A DNA stretch of 29,292 bases from an uncultured Clostridia bacterium (GCA_937889655.1 CALBZG010000037.1:1-29292), one strand, 5' to 3'. Shown: positions 7,977-15,768, counted from the stretch's first letter. Notes: generated by a model not told the origin, from the letters alone. Program-made: numbers and translations.

Positions 7977-8507
7977 ATGAAAGCCGGCAAATTCAGGCGA
8001 GGAATGTTTTTTTTATTGATTGCACTAACTGTTTTATGTTTTTGGGGATGTAAGGACTCCGGTCTCGTCGGCAATACTTATATTGAGCCCGAAATCACAG
8101 TCGAGTATCTTACTTCGGAATTTTCTGAGCAGTTGGTCAGAGACGGGGCGGACAAACAATTTGGCCAAATCGAAAATATTGTCGATAATGGCAACGGCAG
8201 CTATATGATCACCATCGATGAAAAACAGTTTGTTTCGGATGCGGGTCAGCCCAACGGATTCTATATAGCCGACCGAAATCTTACCGAGGACCTTTACCTT
8301 GGAGAAAATGCAAGAGTCGTGTTCTTCCCTGGCGGTGATAGCAGTAAAGCCATGTGTTTCGAAAACGCTAAAGGATTCATAGACGCTCTCATGGAGGATA
8401 GGTCCGTTTACAGCCCAAACAATGCCGAATATGAAGATTATCAGTTGTTTTATTTTTATATCATGCATAATGAGGTCGTATTGATCATTCAGCAATATAT
8501 ACCTTAA
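7977..8507 (+). CDS. Small predicted lipoprotein of unknown function
   Basis: I do not recognise the family. The 176-residue product starts with MKAGKFRRGM, a hydrophobic stretch (about 10-23) and Cys25 in FWGCKD. This resembles a lipoprotein signal peptide, though Phe at -3 is unusual. The mature part is acidic and mixed in character, with no clear repeats, no further membrane segment, and a hydrophobic end (VVLIIQQYIP). The ATG at 7977 is chosen because GGGAGG lies 7 bases upstream. An in-frame ATG at 7914 would put 21 non-signal-like residues in front of the signal peptide. The gene stands alone with its own promoter and a strong terminator. If the product is exported, Lgt encoded at 18379-19176 would lipidate it. 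Confidence 0.8.
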   Translation: MKAGKFRRGMFFLLIALTVLCFWGCKDSGLVGNTYIEPEITVEYLTSEFSEQLVRDGADKQFGQIENIVDNGNGSYMITIDEKQFVSDAGQPNGFYIADRNLTEDLYLGENARVVFFPGGDSSKAMCFENAKGFIDALMEDRSVYSPNNAEYEDYQLFYFYIMHNEVVLIIQQYIP

Positions 8508-8520
8508 AATCCGTAATTCC

Positions 8521-8555
8521 AGCCGGCATCTGTTATGACGATGCCGGCTTTTTTA
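8521..8555 (+). terminator. Intrinsic terminator of the lipoprotein gene
   Basis: The perfect 10-bp GC-rich stem AGCCGGCATC (8521-8530) / GATGCCGGCT (8540-8549) has a 9-base loop and is followed by a run of T. It begins 14 bp after the stop codon. Confidence 0.93.
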
Positions 8556-8594
8556 TTTTCATGACAGCGACACTGTGATTATTTTTTCACGAAT

Positions 8595-8607
8595 GTGACG
8601 TTGTCAC
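8595..8607 (+). promoter_or_regulatory. Inverted repeat, candidate activator site for the sulfur-relay gene
   Basis: GTGAC-GTT-GTCAC is a perfect 5-bp inverted repeat centred at 8601. The downstream -10 (TATAAT, 8630-8635) predicts a start near 8642, which puts the centre at about -41, where class-II CRP/FNR-type activators bind. The half-sites resemble TGTGA/TCACA, but the spacing is one base shorter than the CRP consensus. More GTGA/TCAC units lie just upstream (8575-8590). The binding protein is unknown. Confidence 0.45.
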
Positions 8608-8629
8608 TTAAATATAGGAATATTTTGGG

Positions 8630-8635
8630 TATAAT
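8630..8635 (+). promoter_or_regulatory. -10 element of the sulfur-relay gene promoter
   Basis: A perfect TATAAT lies 40 bp before the start codon. The region 17 bp upstream (CTTAAA) is a poor -35, which suggests that an activator is required. CGGAGG at 8661-8666 is the ribosome-binding site for the ATG at 8676. Confidence 0.55.
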
Positions 8636-8675
8636 AAACCCATGTTATATCTTTATAAGACGGAGGTTAAATGAA

Positions 8676-11195
8676 ATGGCCAAAAAAACTGTTATAATCG
8701 GCGGTGTTGCCGGGGGTGCTACCACCGCTGCAAGACTTCGTCGTCTTGATGAAAATATGGAAATCGTAGTGCTTGAAAAAGGGGATTATATTTCATATGC
8801 AAATTGTGGTCTACCTTACTATATCGGAGGAGTGATCCAAAGCAGGGATGCCCTGCTTCTTCAGACTCCGGAAGCCATGAAACAGAAATTTAATATCGAT
8901 ATTCGTACTGCAAATGAAGTGACCCAAATAGATCCGGAAGCAAAAACTGTAACCATAAAAGATTTGAAGATCGGCAATGAATACAAGGAAAGTTATGATA
9001 CTCTCGTTATTGCAACGGGGTCTTCCCCTCTCAAACCGCCGATCCCCGGTATTGATGGACCAAATATATTTACTTTATGGACGATCCCGGATACCGACAT
9101 GATCAAAGCATTTGTGCAGGAACGGCAGCCAAAACGAGCCGCGGTTATTGGTGGCGGATTTATCGGCCTGGAGATGGCAGAAAATCTTCACGAAGCGGGT
9201 GCTAAAGTAAGCGTTGTGGAGATGCTTAATCAGGTAATGGCTCCTCTGGACTTTGAAATGGCTCAGCTTATTCATGAAAACATGGATATGAACGGTGTCG
9301 ATTTGATTTTGGGAGATGGCGTCGAATCCTTTGAAAATAGTAACGGGGCCACATTGATCAAGCTGAAAAGCGGCAAGATTCTTGAAACTGACCTTGTGAT
9401 ACTGTCCATTGGAGTAAAACCGAATAGCGTTCTCGCTAAGAACGCAGGTCTCGAGCTGAATGAAAAAGGCGGTATTAAAGTTGACGCCAACCTCAGAACT
9501 TCAAACCCTGATATTTTTGCCGTGGGCGATGCCATCCAGGTGGAAAATTTCGTGTTGAAGACACCGGCTATGATACCTTTGGCAGGGCCGGCCAACAAAC
9601 AGGCCAGGATTTGTGCAAACAATATAGCCGGGGGAAATGAAACCTATAACGGTACGCAAGGCACCTCGATAGCAAAGGTATTCGATCTGGCTGCCGCAAC
9701 CACAGGTGTAAACGAAAAGACCCTCCGCGCTGCCGGGAGAATAAAAGGCGCTGACTATTTCACCGCCATCATCAACCAGAAATCCCATGCAGGGTATTAT
9801 CCTAACGCTACCCCTTTGACTCTGAAAATGATTTTTGACGGCGAAGGGCATATTCTTGGAGGCCAGGCGGTTGGCCAGGAAGGTGTCGATAAGAGGATCG
9901 ATACCCTGGCTTCAACGATGAGGTTGGGGGGCACCATATACGATCTGGAAGAACTCGAGTTAGCTTATGCGCCACCTTTCTCGTCGGCAAAAGATCCGGT
10001 CAACATGCTGGGATTTGTTGCTGAAAATATATTGAACAAAATGGTCTCTTTTATAGAATGCGCTGAAATGGATGCCATTTCGGCTAATGTTGAAAAGGAT
10101 CATATTATACTTGATGTTGGCGAAGATATGGAGCGATTGGTTTTCAGCATTCCGGGATCCTATCATATACCTTTGGGCCAGCTGAGAAAAAGAATGGACG
10201 AACTTGATAAAAATAAACTGATCATGGTTTATTGTGCTATCGGCGTAAGGTCCTACAATGCTGCAAGAATTCTTTCGCAGAACGGATTTAAAGATGTTAA
10301 GGTCCTGTCTGGCGGAACTACATTCTACAAATCCAATCATTATTTGGATTTAAAGAGTGATTCCGGGATGACCGTGACTCCGGCATTTACCGATACCGGC
10401 AATGAAGTTGAGGCCAAGTCAGAGGTCGTCGCCGAAATCAAGATATTAAACTGCAGCGGTCTTCAGTGTCCCGGGCCGATCATGAAAGTCAACGAGGTCA
10501 TTAAATCGATGTTCGATGGCGAAGTGCTGCAGGTTTCTGCAACGGATATGGGATTCTCGAGAGATGTGGAAGCCTGGTGCAGAAGAACGGGCAATACGCT
10601 ACTCAAAACAGAAAGAAAAGGCAAAGAAAATATCGTTTGGATCAAAAAAGGTTTGGTGGAAGGCGGCGCTTATCAGCCGGTGTCTTCATCAGCACATCAA
10701 AGCCCGACCCCGATTGCCGCTTTACCTCAGGGGAAAACGATCATCGTGTTCAGCGGGGATCTTGATAAAGTTCTTGCCTCCTTCATCATCGCAAACGGCG
10801 CGGCAGCAATGGGAAGACCGGTCACTATGTTCTTCACTTTCTGGGGGCTGAACGCTTTAAGAAGGTCAGAAAAAGTGAATATTAATAAATCACTGATAGA
10901 AAAAATGTTTGGAGCGATGATGCCGCAGGGCACATCCAAGCTTACCCTTTCAAACATGAACATGGGCGGTATGGGAACCACTATGATGAAGAAAGTCATG
11001 AAGGATAAAAATGTCAATTCCCTTGAAGAACTGATGCAAATTGCCATGGCCAATGGAGTAAAACTCATAGCCTGCACCATGTCCATGGATATCATGGGAA
11101 TCACCAAAGAGGAGTTGATCGACGGTGTAGAACTTGGCGGAGTAGCATCATATCTCGGTGATGCTGAAGAATCAAATGTCAATTTGTTCATCTAA
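8676..11195 (+). CDS. CoA-disulfide reductase/rhodanese/TusA/DsrE fusion protein
   Basis: Cytoplasmic FAD- and NAD(P)H-dependent disulfide or persulfide reductase with three sulfur-carrier domains, 839 residues. Residues 1-450 form the CoA-disulfide reductase/polysulfide reductase fold: FAD loop GGVAGGATTA (9-18), single redox Cys44 in SYANCGLPYYIGG, second dinucleotide loop GGGFIGLEMAE (159-169), and FAVGDA (281-286). Residues 465-555 form a rhodanese domain with Cys520 (CAIGVRS). Residues 588-655 form a TusA/SirA domain with the CPGP signature (Cys598). Residues 685-839 form a DsrE-like domain with Cys800 (ACTMSMD). All four domains keep a candidate sulfur-handling cysteine, so an internal persulfide relay is plausible. 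Reductase-rhodanese fusions are known to reduce CoA persulfide and polysulfide. The substrate here is unproven. The ATG at 8676 is chosen for its CGGAGG site. The gene is monocistronic and convergent with hppA. Confidence 0.93.
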   Translation: MAKKTVIIGGVAGGATTAARLRRLDENMEIVVLEKGDYISYANCGLPYYIGGVIQSRDALLLQTPEAMKQKFNIDIRTANEVTQIDPEAKTVTIKDLKIGNEYKESYDTLVIATGSSPLKPPIPGIDGPNIFTLWTIPDTDMIKAFVQERQPKRAAVIGGGFIGLEMAENLHEAGAKVSVVEMLNQVMAPLDFEMAQLIHENMDMNGVDLILGDGVESFENSNGATLIKLKSGKILETDLVILSIGVKPNSVLAKNAGLELNEKGGIKVDANLRTSNPDIFAVGDAIQVENFVLKTPAMIPLAGPANKQARICANNIAGGNETYNGTQGTSIAKVFDLAAATTGVNEKTLRAAGRIKGADYFTAIINQKSHAGYYPNATPLTLKMIFDGEGHILGGQAVGQEGVDKRIDTLASTMRLGGTIYDLEELELAYAPPFSSAKDPVNMLGFVAENILNKMVSFIECAEMDAISANVEKDHIILDVGEDMERLVFSIPGSYHIPLGQLRKRMDELDKNKLIMVYCAIGVRSYNAARILSQNGFKDVKVLSGGTTFYKSNHYLDLKSDSGMTVTPAFTDTGNEVEAKSEVVAEIKILNCSGLQCPGPIMKVNEVIKSMFDGEVLQVSATDMGFSRDVEAWCRRTGNTLLKTERKGKENIVWIKKGLVEGGAYQPVSSSAHQSPTPIAALPQGKTIIVFSGDLDKVLASFIIANGAAAMGRPVTMFFTFWGLNALRRSEKVNINKSLIEKMFGAMMPQGTSKLTLSNMNMGGMGTTMMKKVMKDKNVNSLEELMQIAMANGVKLIACTMSMDIMGITKEELIDGVELGGVASYLGDAEESNVNLFI

Positions 11196-11232
11196 CCAAC
11201 TACATTACTAGCTGCAAAAGCTATACACATTA

Positions 11233-11281
11233 AAAAGGGCCCGTCTCCTTATTTATTCAATCATTTGAGGCTGGCCCTTTT
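11233..11281. terminator. Bidirectional terminator between the sulfur-relay gene and hppA
   Basis: The 9-bp stem AAAAGGGCC (11233-11241) / GGCCCTTTT (11273-11281) encloses a 31-base loop. A-tracts and T-tracts on both outer sides allow termination of both converging genes. Confidence 0.85.
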
Positions 11282-11312
11282 GTATATCGATTATTAAATT
11301 AGCGGTGGTTAA

Positions 11313-13730
11313 CTACTCGTTTACGCGCTTTATTCTCATCGAATAGAATGATCGATATACGAATACCAATCCAATGGCGAAGAACACGATCCCGATGATT
11401 GGAGCAATATTTCTGAACGCTTCCGTTATTGCGATTTCCATCGTCAGCATCCCAAACAGAGTGGTGAATTTGATGATCGGATTCAATGCAACAGATGATG
11501 TATCCTTAAACGGATCGCCTACGGTATCTCCGACGATGGTGGCATCGTGAAGGGCTGTTCCCTTTTGCTTCAAATCCACTTCAACTACCTTCTTTGCATT
11601 ATCCCAGCATCCACCCGCATTGGCCATGAATATAGCCTGGAAAAGTCCGAATACGGCAATGGAGATCAAGTATGAAATGAAGAAGGAAACAGACTCCACG
11701 CCCGTTGCCGGTGCTGAGAAAAATGCGAAAGCCAGTGTGAAGCAGAACAGTGTGATGAAGATATTGAGCATCCCGCTCTGAGCGTACTGCGTGCAGATCT
11801 TGACTACTTCTTTTGATTTGGCTGTAGAAGCTTTCAAGTCCGCAGTCTCGTCAAGACGTATGTTTTCCTTGATATATTCAACGGCTTTATATGCGCCTGC
11901 TGTTACTGCCTGCAGGGAAGCTCCTGTGAACCAGTAGATGATCGCGCCGCCGCATATGAATCCAAGGATAGTATATGGATTTAAGAGGTTTAAGATTTCT
12001 TCCGGTTTGATCCCCAAAACCTTGTCAATAACCAGGATCAAGGAGAAGATCATGGTGGTCGCACCAACTACGGCAGTACCGATCAAAACCGGTTTTGCAG
12101 TAGCTTTGAATGTATTTCCAGCGCCGTCGTTAGCCTCTAAAAAGTGTTTTGCCACTTCGAAGTTTGGCTTGAATCCAAAATCCCTCTCGATTTCAGCTTC
12201 AACACCGTCGATGCTTTCGATCAGGGAAAGTTCGTAAATCGATTGGGCGTTATCTGTTACCGGGCCATAGCTGTCTACCGCGATCGTTACCGGTCCCATT
12301 CCCAGGAGTCCGAAAGCTACCAGGCCAAATGCAAAGATAGAAGGATACATCATAATATCGGAAAGTCCGTATCCGCTCACGAAGTTAGCGACAAACATCA
12401 GCAGCAGGAACACCATGCCCATCCAGAAGGAGCTGAAATTACCGGCTACCAATCCGGATAAGATGTTAAGCGAAGCGCCGCCCTCTTTGGAGGAATTGAC
12501 GACTTCATTTACATGCTTTGATTTTGGACTTGTAAATATTTTGGTGAATTCAGGGATCAGTGCGCCGCCAACTGTTCCACAGCTGATAATCGTTGCAAGC
12601 ACGGCCCAAAGGTTAGCACCCGTTTCGGCAAATGCCGTTCCCGGTCCCAAAAGGAAGAAACTTACAGCAAAAGTAGCGATGATAGATAAAATCGAAGTGA
12701 TCCAGATCAATGTGGATAGCGGTTTTTCAAAGTCAAGATCCGTTGCGTTTTGATATTTCATGCTTGTATAGGCATTATTAATATAATATGCTCCGATGGA
12801 TGTTATGATCATAAGAACACGCATGGTGAATATCCATACCAGAAGATCTGTCTGGAATTCTGCAACGGCACCCAGAACGATAAATGATACCAGGGCAACA
12901 CCTGTTACACCATATGTTTCAAAACCGTCTGCTGTCGGTCCAACGCTGTCGCCTGCATTATCACCGGTACAGTCAGCAATAACACCCGGATTTCTAGGAT
13001 CATCTTCATCGATCTGGAAGAAGATTTTCATCAGGTCAGAACCGATATCCGCGATTTTCGTAAATATGCCTCCTGCAATTCTTAAGGCAGAAGCGCCGAG
13101 GGATTCTCCTATGGCAAAGCCTATGAAGCTTGCGCCAGCAAGGTCTCTTGGAATGAATATCAAAATAGTGAGCATCATGAAAAGTTCGACGCAGACAAGC
13201 AGAACGCCGATGCTGATACCCGCATTAAGAGGAATGTTCAATAGTTTGATAGGTTTGCCTTCGAGGGATGCAAATGCCATACGGCTGTTTGCCATGGTAT
13301 TCATCCTGATTCCATACCATGACACACCATAGGAACCCATAATGCCTATAACTGACCAGCACAATATCATGCCTACGCCGCCGACACCTTTGCCTTCCAG
13401 AAAACCAAAGTAAAACGCGATGCAAACACCGATAAATATAAATAAGATTGCGAGAAATTTTCCTTGCTGGATAAGATAGGTTTTGCACGTTTCGTAAATC
13501 GTGTTTGCAACATCAAGCATACTCTGGTGCGCTCTCAGTTTTTTGACCACGTTGAACTGGTAAAATCCAAAAAACATGCCCAAGATGCTGATACCGATCC
13601 CGATCATGATCAAAGTAGTTTGGAATGAGTCCAGTACAGGAATTGCAAGATCAGCTTCGCTGGCATACGAAGTGGCGGGTAAACATAAAACGAACAATGC
13701 CGCTAGTAAACCCTTCATTCTTTTTGACAT
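11313..13730 (-). CDS. hppA: Membrane-bound proton-translocating pyrophosphatase, divergent type
   Basis: Integral membrane enzyme that couples pyrophosphate hydrolysis to ion pumping, 805 residues with about 16 hydrophobic segments. Catalytic loops are recognisable: DIGSDLMK (228-235), EDDPRNPGVIADCTGDNAGD (242-261), FETYGVTG (270-277), VDSYGPVTDNAQ (485-496), and near the C-terminus DNAKK and DTVGDPFKDT. Lys542 in GNTFKATAK is in the position that makes canonical enzymes K+-independent. DIGSDLMK replaces the canonical DVGADLVGK. This and SVGPTADGFETYG point to the divergent H+-pumping subfamily reported to be inhibited by Na+; that subtype call is from memory. The N-terminus (1-24, ending SYASEA) looks like a cleavable signal peptide. 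The ATG at 13730 is chosen because AGAGGTG precedes it by 6-7 bases. An upstream ATG at 13748 has no such site. Confidence 0.94.
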   Translation of the reverse strand: MSKRMKGLLAALFVLCLPATSYASEADLAIPVLDSFQTTLIMIGIGISILGMFFGFYQFNVVKKLRAHQSMLDVANTIYETCKTYLIQQGKFLAILFIFIGVCIAFYFGFLEGKGVGGVGMILCWSVIGIMGSYGVSWYGIRMNTMANSRMAFASLEGKPIKLLNIPLNAGISIGVLLVCVELFMMLTILIFIPRDLAGASFIGFAIGESLGASALRIAGGIFTKIADIGSDLMKIFFQIDEDDPRNPGVIADCTGDNAGDSVGPTADGFETYGVTGVALVSFIVLGAVAEFQTDLLVWIFTMRVLMIITSIGAYYINNAYTSMKYQNATDLDFEKPLSTLIWITSILSIIATFAVSFFLLGPGTAFAETGANLWAVLATIISCGTVGGALIPEFTKIFTSPKSKHVNEVVNSSKEGGASLNILSGLVAGNFSSFWMGMVFLLLMFVANFVSGYGLSDIMMYPSIFAFGLVAFGLLGMGPVTIAVDSYGPVTDNAQSIYELSLIESIDGVEAEIERDFGFKPNFEVAKHFLEANDGAGNTFKATAKPVLIGTAVVGATTMIFSLILVIDKVLGIKPEEILNLLNPYTILGFICGGAIIYWFTGASLQAVTAGAYKAVEYIKENIRLDETADLKASTAKSKEVVKICTQYAQSGMLNIFITLFCFTLAFAFFSAPATGVESVSFFISYLISIAVFGLFQAIFMANAGGCWDNAKKVVEVDLKQKGTALHDATIVGDTVGDPFKDTSSVALNPIIKFTTLFGMLTMEIAITEAFRNIAPIIGIVFFAIGLVFVYRSFYSMRIKRVNE

Positions 13731-13777
13731 TTGATACACCTCTTTCATTTTCTATATGATTGCTGGATTGTTGTTCC

Positions 13778-13797
13778 GTTGTTTCAATTGAAACAAC
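13778..13797. promoter_or_regulatory. 20-bp perfect palindrome in the hppA leader
   Basis: GTTGTTTCAA is followed directly by its reverse complement TTGAAACAAC, with no spacer. It lies downstream of the predicted start point, 48 bp before the hppA ATG, and differs in sequence from the repeat at 13801-13823. It could be a second operator or an RNA hairpin. Confidence 0.5.
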
Positions 13798-13800
13798 AAA

Positions 13801-13823
13801 ACTAATTTTTACACTAAATTAGT
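13801..13823. promoter_or_regulatory. Inverted repeat over the hppA -10 region
   Basis: ACTAATTT (13801-13808) and AAATTAGT (13816-13823) form a perfect 8-bp inverted repeat with a 7-base spacer. A protein bound here would block the predicted promoter. The regulator is unknown. Confidence 0.45.
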
Positions 13824-13849
13824 CTACTAAAATGACAAATAAAAGTCAA
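13821..13849 (-). promoter_or_regulatory. hppA promoter
   Basis: On the minus strand TTGACT (13849-13844, five of six matches) and TAGACT (13826-13821, four of six) are separated by 17 bp. Transcription would start near 13814, about 84 bases before the ATG. The inverted repeat at 13801-13823 overlaps the -10 and start point. Confidence 0.6.
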
Positions 13850-13910
13850 TATACAATATAAGCTTTCGCTGAGCTTCGTTATTGTAATAAAGTTGTGCAT
13901 CAAATAGATA

Positions 13911-13954
13911 AAAGCTTGAAATTCTAATGTTCATTAAAATTTCAAGCTTTTTTT
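13911..13954 (-). terminator. Terminator-like hairpin downstream of the DUF1847 gene
   Basis: The perfect 13-bp stem AAAGCTTGAAATT (13911-13923) / AATTTCAAGCTTT (13938-13950) has a 14-base loop. The T-run is stronger on the plus strand (seven T) than on the minus strand (TTTTA). By position it would end the minus-strand cluster, about 155 bp after the last stop codon. Confidence 0.65.
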
Positions 13955-14105
13955 ATGTGAATAATATTTATCTATTTCTTTGCTAAGACTTTATACTTTT
14001 ATTTGGTAAAATATTGCAATTCTTTTCTTTAATTATTTGGATCCCAAGAGAATTTTGATTTAATCGAAAAGTTACGTAACCGTAATAAAAATCGTATGCT
14101 CCCTA

Positions 14106-14723
14106 TCAATCTATTTTTAAATATCCATCGCTGCAGTATAAAGCTGCGGCCGGATTATGTCCTAGTGCTCTGTCTTTTGTCACAACAACCGTGCACGGAG
14201 CTTCAGAATGCTTAAAAAACAAGCTATCGTGCCCGACACACAGGCCTACTACTAAATTGATATCGGTCATTCCCTTGTTAAGAAAAAACGCCTGTCCGAT
14301 CGGATTACACATCACCTCTCGAGTGCCCGGCCTGAGTTTTTCATTTTCAGCAACTCCAAGTACCTCTTTTGGCAGACTGCTGAATTTGCAGTTTACTGAA
14401 ATTACTTCAAATCCATGGTTTTTCATTAGCCGTTCCAATATTTCAGCTTCATTCTTCAAGCCAAGGCAAAAAGCTATCCCGATTCTGCGGTAATTCATCG
14501 CGCTGCAAAATCTGATTGTTTCCTCCACTCTTGTCCAACGACAATAGCCTTCGCTTTCAATTAAAGCGGCCCGCCGTGCAAATTCTTTGATTTCTCCATG
14601 ATATTCTATCCGGCTCCTGTCGATAATTTCCTGATCGCTTAAAGGACAATTTTTAATATTGGCTACTGTGTTCGCTGCTCCGGAATAGCAGCCTCTTGCT
14701 TTGCATTCTGCACAATATAACAT
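14106..14723 (-). CDS. DUF1847 domain-containing protein
   Basis: A 205-residue cytoplasmic protein of the uncharacterised DUF1847 family. The N-terminus has clustered cysteines (C4, C7, C12, C26) of a kind that could bind metal. The core has family-like segments: ARRAALIESEGYCRWTRVEE, IGIAFCLGLKNEA, GTREVMCNPIGQA, VGLCVGHDSLFFK and KDRALGHNPAAALY. The many conserved Cys and His residues suggest metal or redox chemistry, but no reaction is known to me. GAGGAG lies about 10 bases before the ATG. It is the last gene of the DUF134-MBL-EFR1 cluster. Confidence 0.88.
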   Translation of the reverse strand: MLYCAECKARGCYSGAANTVANIKNCPLSDQEIIDRSRIEYHGEIKEFARRAALIESEGYCRWTRVEETIRFCSAMNYRRIGIAFCLGLKNEAEILERLMKNHGFEVISVNCKFSSLPKEVLGVAENEKLRPGTREVMCNPIGQAFFLNKGMTDINLVVGLCVGHDSLFFKHSEAPCTVVVTKDRALGHNPAAALYCSDGYLKID

Positions 14724-14785
14724 GGTTTCAGATACTCCTCTGGTTCATGAATTGATATAGTGGCATACCAGGTCTCCGTGATCGA

Positions 14786-14836
14786 TCATTGAATCACGTC
14801 TCCGCATGGACAGCGGCATCCGCAGAAACCGCACAT
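14786..14836 (-). CDS. Possible 16-residue cysteine-rich peptide
   Basis: Between the EFR1 and DUF1847 genes the minus strand reads ATG then MCGFCGCRCPCGDVIQ and TGA. It has five cysteines in 16 residues, in the pattern CxxCxCxCxC. The ATG lies 14 bases after the EFR1 stop, but no convincing ribosome-binding site precedes it, so reinitiation would be needed. It could be a metal-binding micropeptide, a fragment of an eroded gene, or chance. The neighbouring genes all suggest Fe-S or metal chemistry, which is the only contextual support. Confidence 0.3.
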   Translation of the reverse strand: MCGFCGCRCPCGDVIQ

Positions 14837-14850
14837 TTTTCTAACGATAT

Positions 14851-15672
14851 TTAAATAAAGATTTCAGGCTCTCTTCGTTCGGCATATATTTCTTCCAGTT
14901 CTTTCTGATGTTTAATGTAATTGACATCATCGAAGTATTTTGCACCCACAGGGCATCCTTTTACACACGCGCAGCATTTAATGCATATTCCAGTCAAAAC
15001 TGAAGTGTCATCGAATGAAATGGACCCCATCGGGCAAATTTCAGCGCATAGCTTGCAATCAATACAAGTCTCTTTATTGGTTTGAGGTGTGATCAATCTG
15101 AATTCGAAAGGATTTCCGTACCTGTCTTTCGGCTGATAATATTTCCTGTAAGGTTTTTCACCTGTAACCAATAAATCCGGGAAAACTTCATTATTAGCAA
15201 TTTTATTGTAGATATCTCCGGCAAAGTCGGCCACTATCTTCATATCACTTTCGTCAGGACGGTTTTTCGCCAATATGTCTGAGAAAGAATGCTCACCGAT
15301 AAAGGCTCCTGCTGCAACGACTTTAAATCCATCTTCCTTAAGAATATCCGCCAGTTCGATAAGACCGTCATCGTAATTACGGTTGCCGTATAAAACCACC
15401 GCAACTGCCAAGGCACCGTTGCCTTTCACTGAATTCAGATATTTCAACAACACATTCGGCACTCGACCGGCATAAACAGGCACACCAACAATAACAATAT
15501 CATCCTCGTTGAAGCTCGGGGCTTCTTCCCTGCCTGCAGGCAATGAAAAATCCTTATGGCTAATAGCGATTGATTCTCCCATTTTCTTGCTCAGGTTTTC
15601 CGCTAAAGACAAAACAACCTTTTTTGTCGTTCCTGTTCCACTGAAATAAAGAGTACTGATGTTTTTAATCAT
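14851..15672 (-). CDS. EFR1-family flavodoxin/ferredoxin fusion protein
   Basis: A 273-residue cytoplasmic electron carrier. The N-terminal half is flavodoxin-like with an FMN phosphate loop SGTGTT (11-16) and the GVPVYAGRVPN segment (63-73). The C-terminal part has two [4Fe-4S] motifs, CIDCKLCAEICP (C203, C206, C209, C213) and CIKCCACVKGCP (C230, C233, C236, C240). The layout matches the EFR1 family common in anaerobic Bacillota, whose physiological partners are mostly unknown. AGGAGGAG lies 8 bases before the ATG. It is separated from the MBL gene by 193 bp, which contains a possible promoter and a possible structured element. Confidence 0.9.
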   Translation of the reverse strand: MIKNISTLYFSGTGTTKKVVLSLAENLSKKMGESIAISHKDFSLPAGREEAPSFNEDDIVIVGVPVYAGRVPNVLLKYLNSVKGNGALAVAVVLYGNRNYDDGLIELADILKEDGFKVVAAGAFIGEHSFSDILAKNRPDESDMKIVADFAGDIYNKIANNEVFPDLLVTGEKPYRKYYQPKDRYGNPFEFRLITPQTNKETCIDCKLCAEICPMGSISFDDTSVLTGICIKCCACVKGCPVGAKYFDDVNYIKHQKELEEIYAERREPEIFI

Positions 15673-15700
15673 GTGCTTTTCTCCTCCTGTTATTGATATA

Positions 15701-15728
15701 TTAATATGATTTTGGGTCGCGCATTCAA
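15701..15728 (-). promoter_or_regulatory. Possible promoter of the EFR1 gene
   Basis: On the minus strand TTGAAT (15728-15723) lies 16 bp before TATTAA (15706-15701), each with four of six consensus matches. The predicted start near 15694 leaves a leader of about 22 bases with the AGGAGG site. If used, EFR1 and DUF1847 could be expressed apart from the upstream genes. Confidence 0.35.
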
Positions 15729-15768
15729 TTGTATAAATTTTTTTTAGATTTGGTTGTATTTATTTTGC

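Larger units (their letters stand above)
13731..14105. other. Intergenic region between the DUF1847 gene and hppA
   Basis: This 375-bp gap contains, in minus-strand order, an AT-rich stretch with the palindrome GTTACGTAAC (14071-14080), the terminator hairpin at 13911-13950, the hppA promoter and two inverted repeats. I see no credible coding sequence. Confidence 0.6.
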
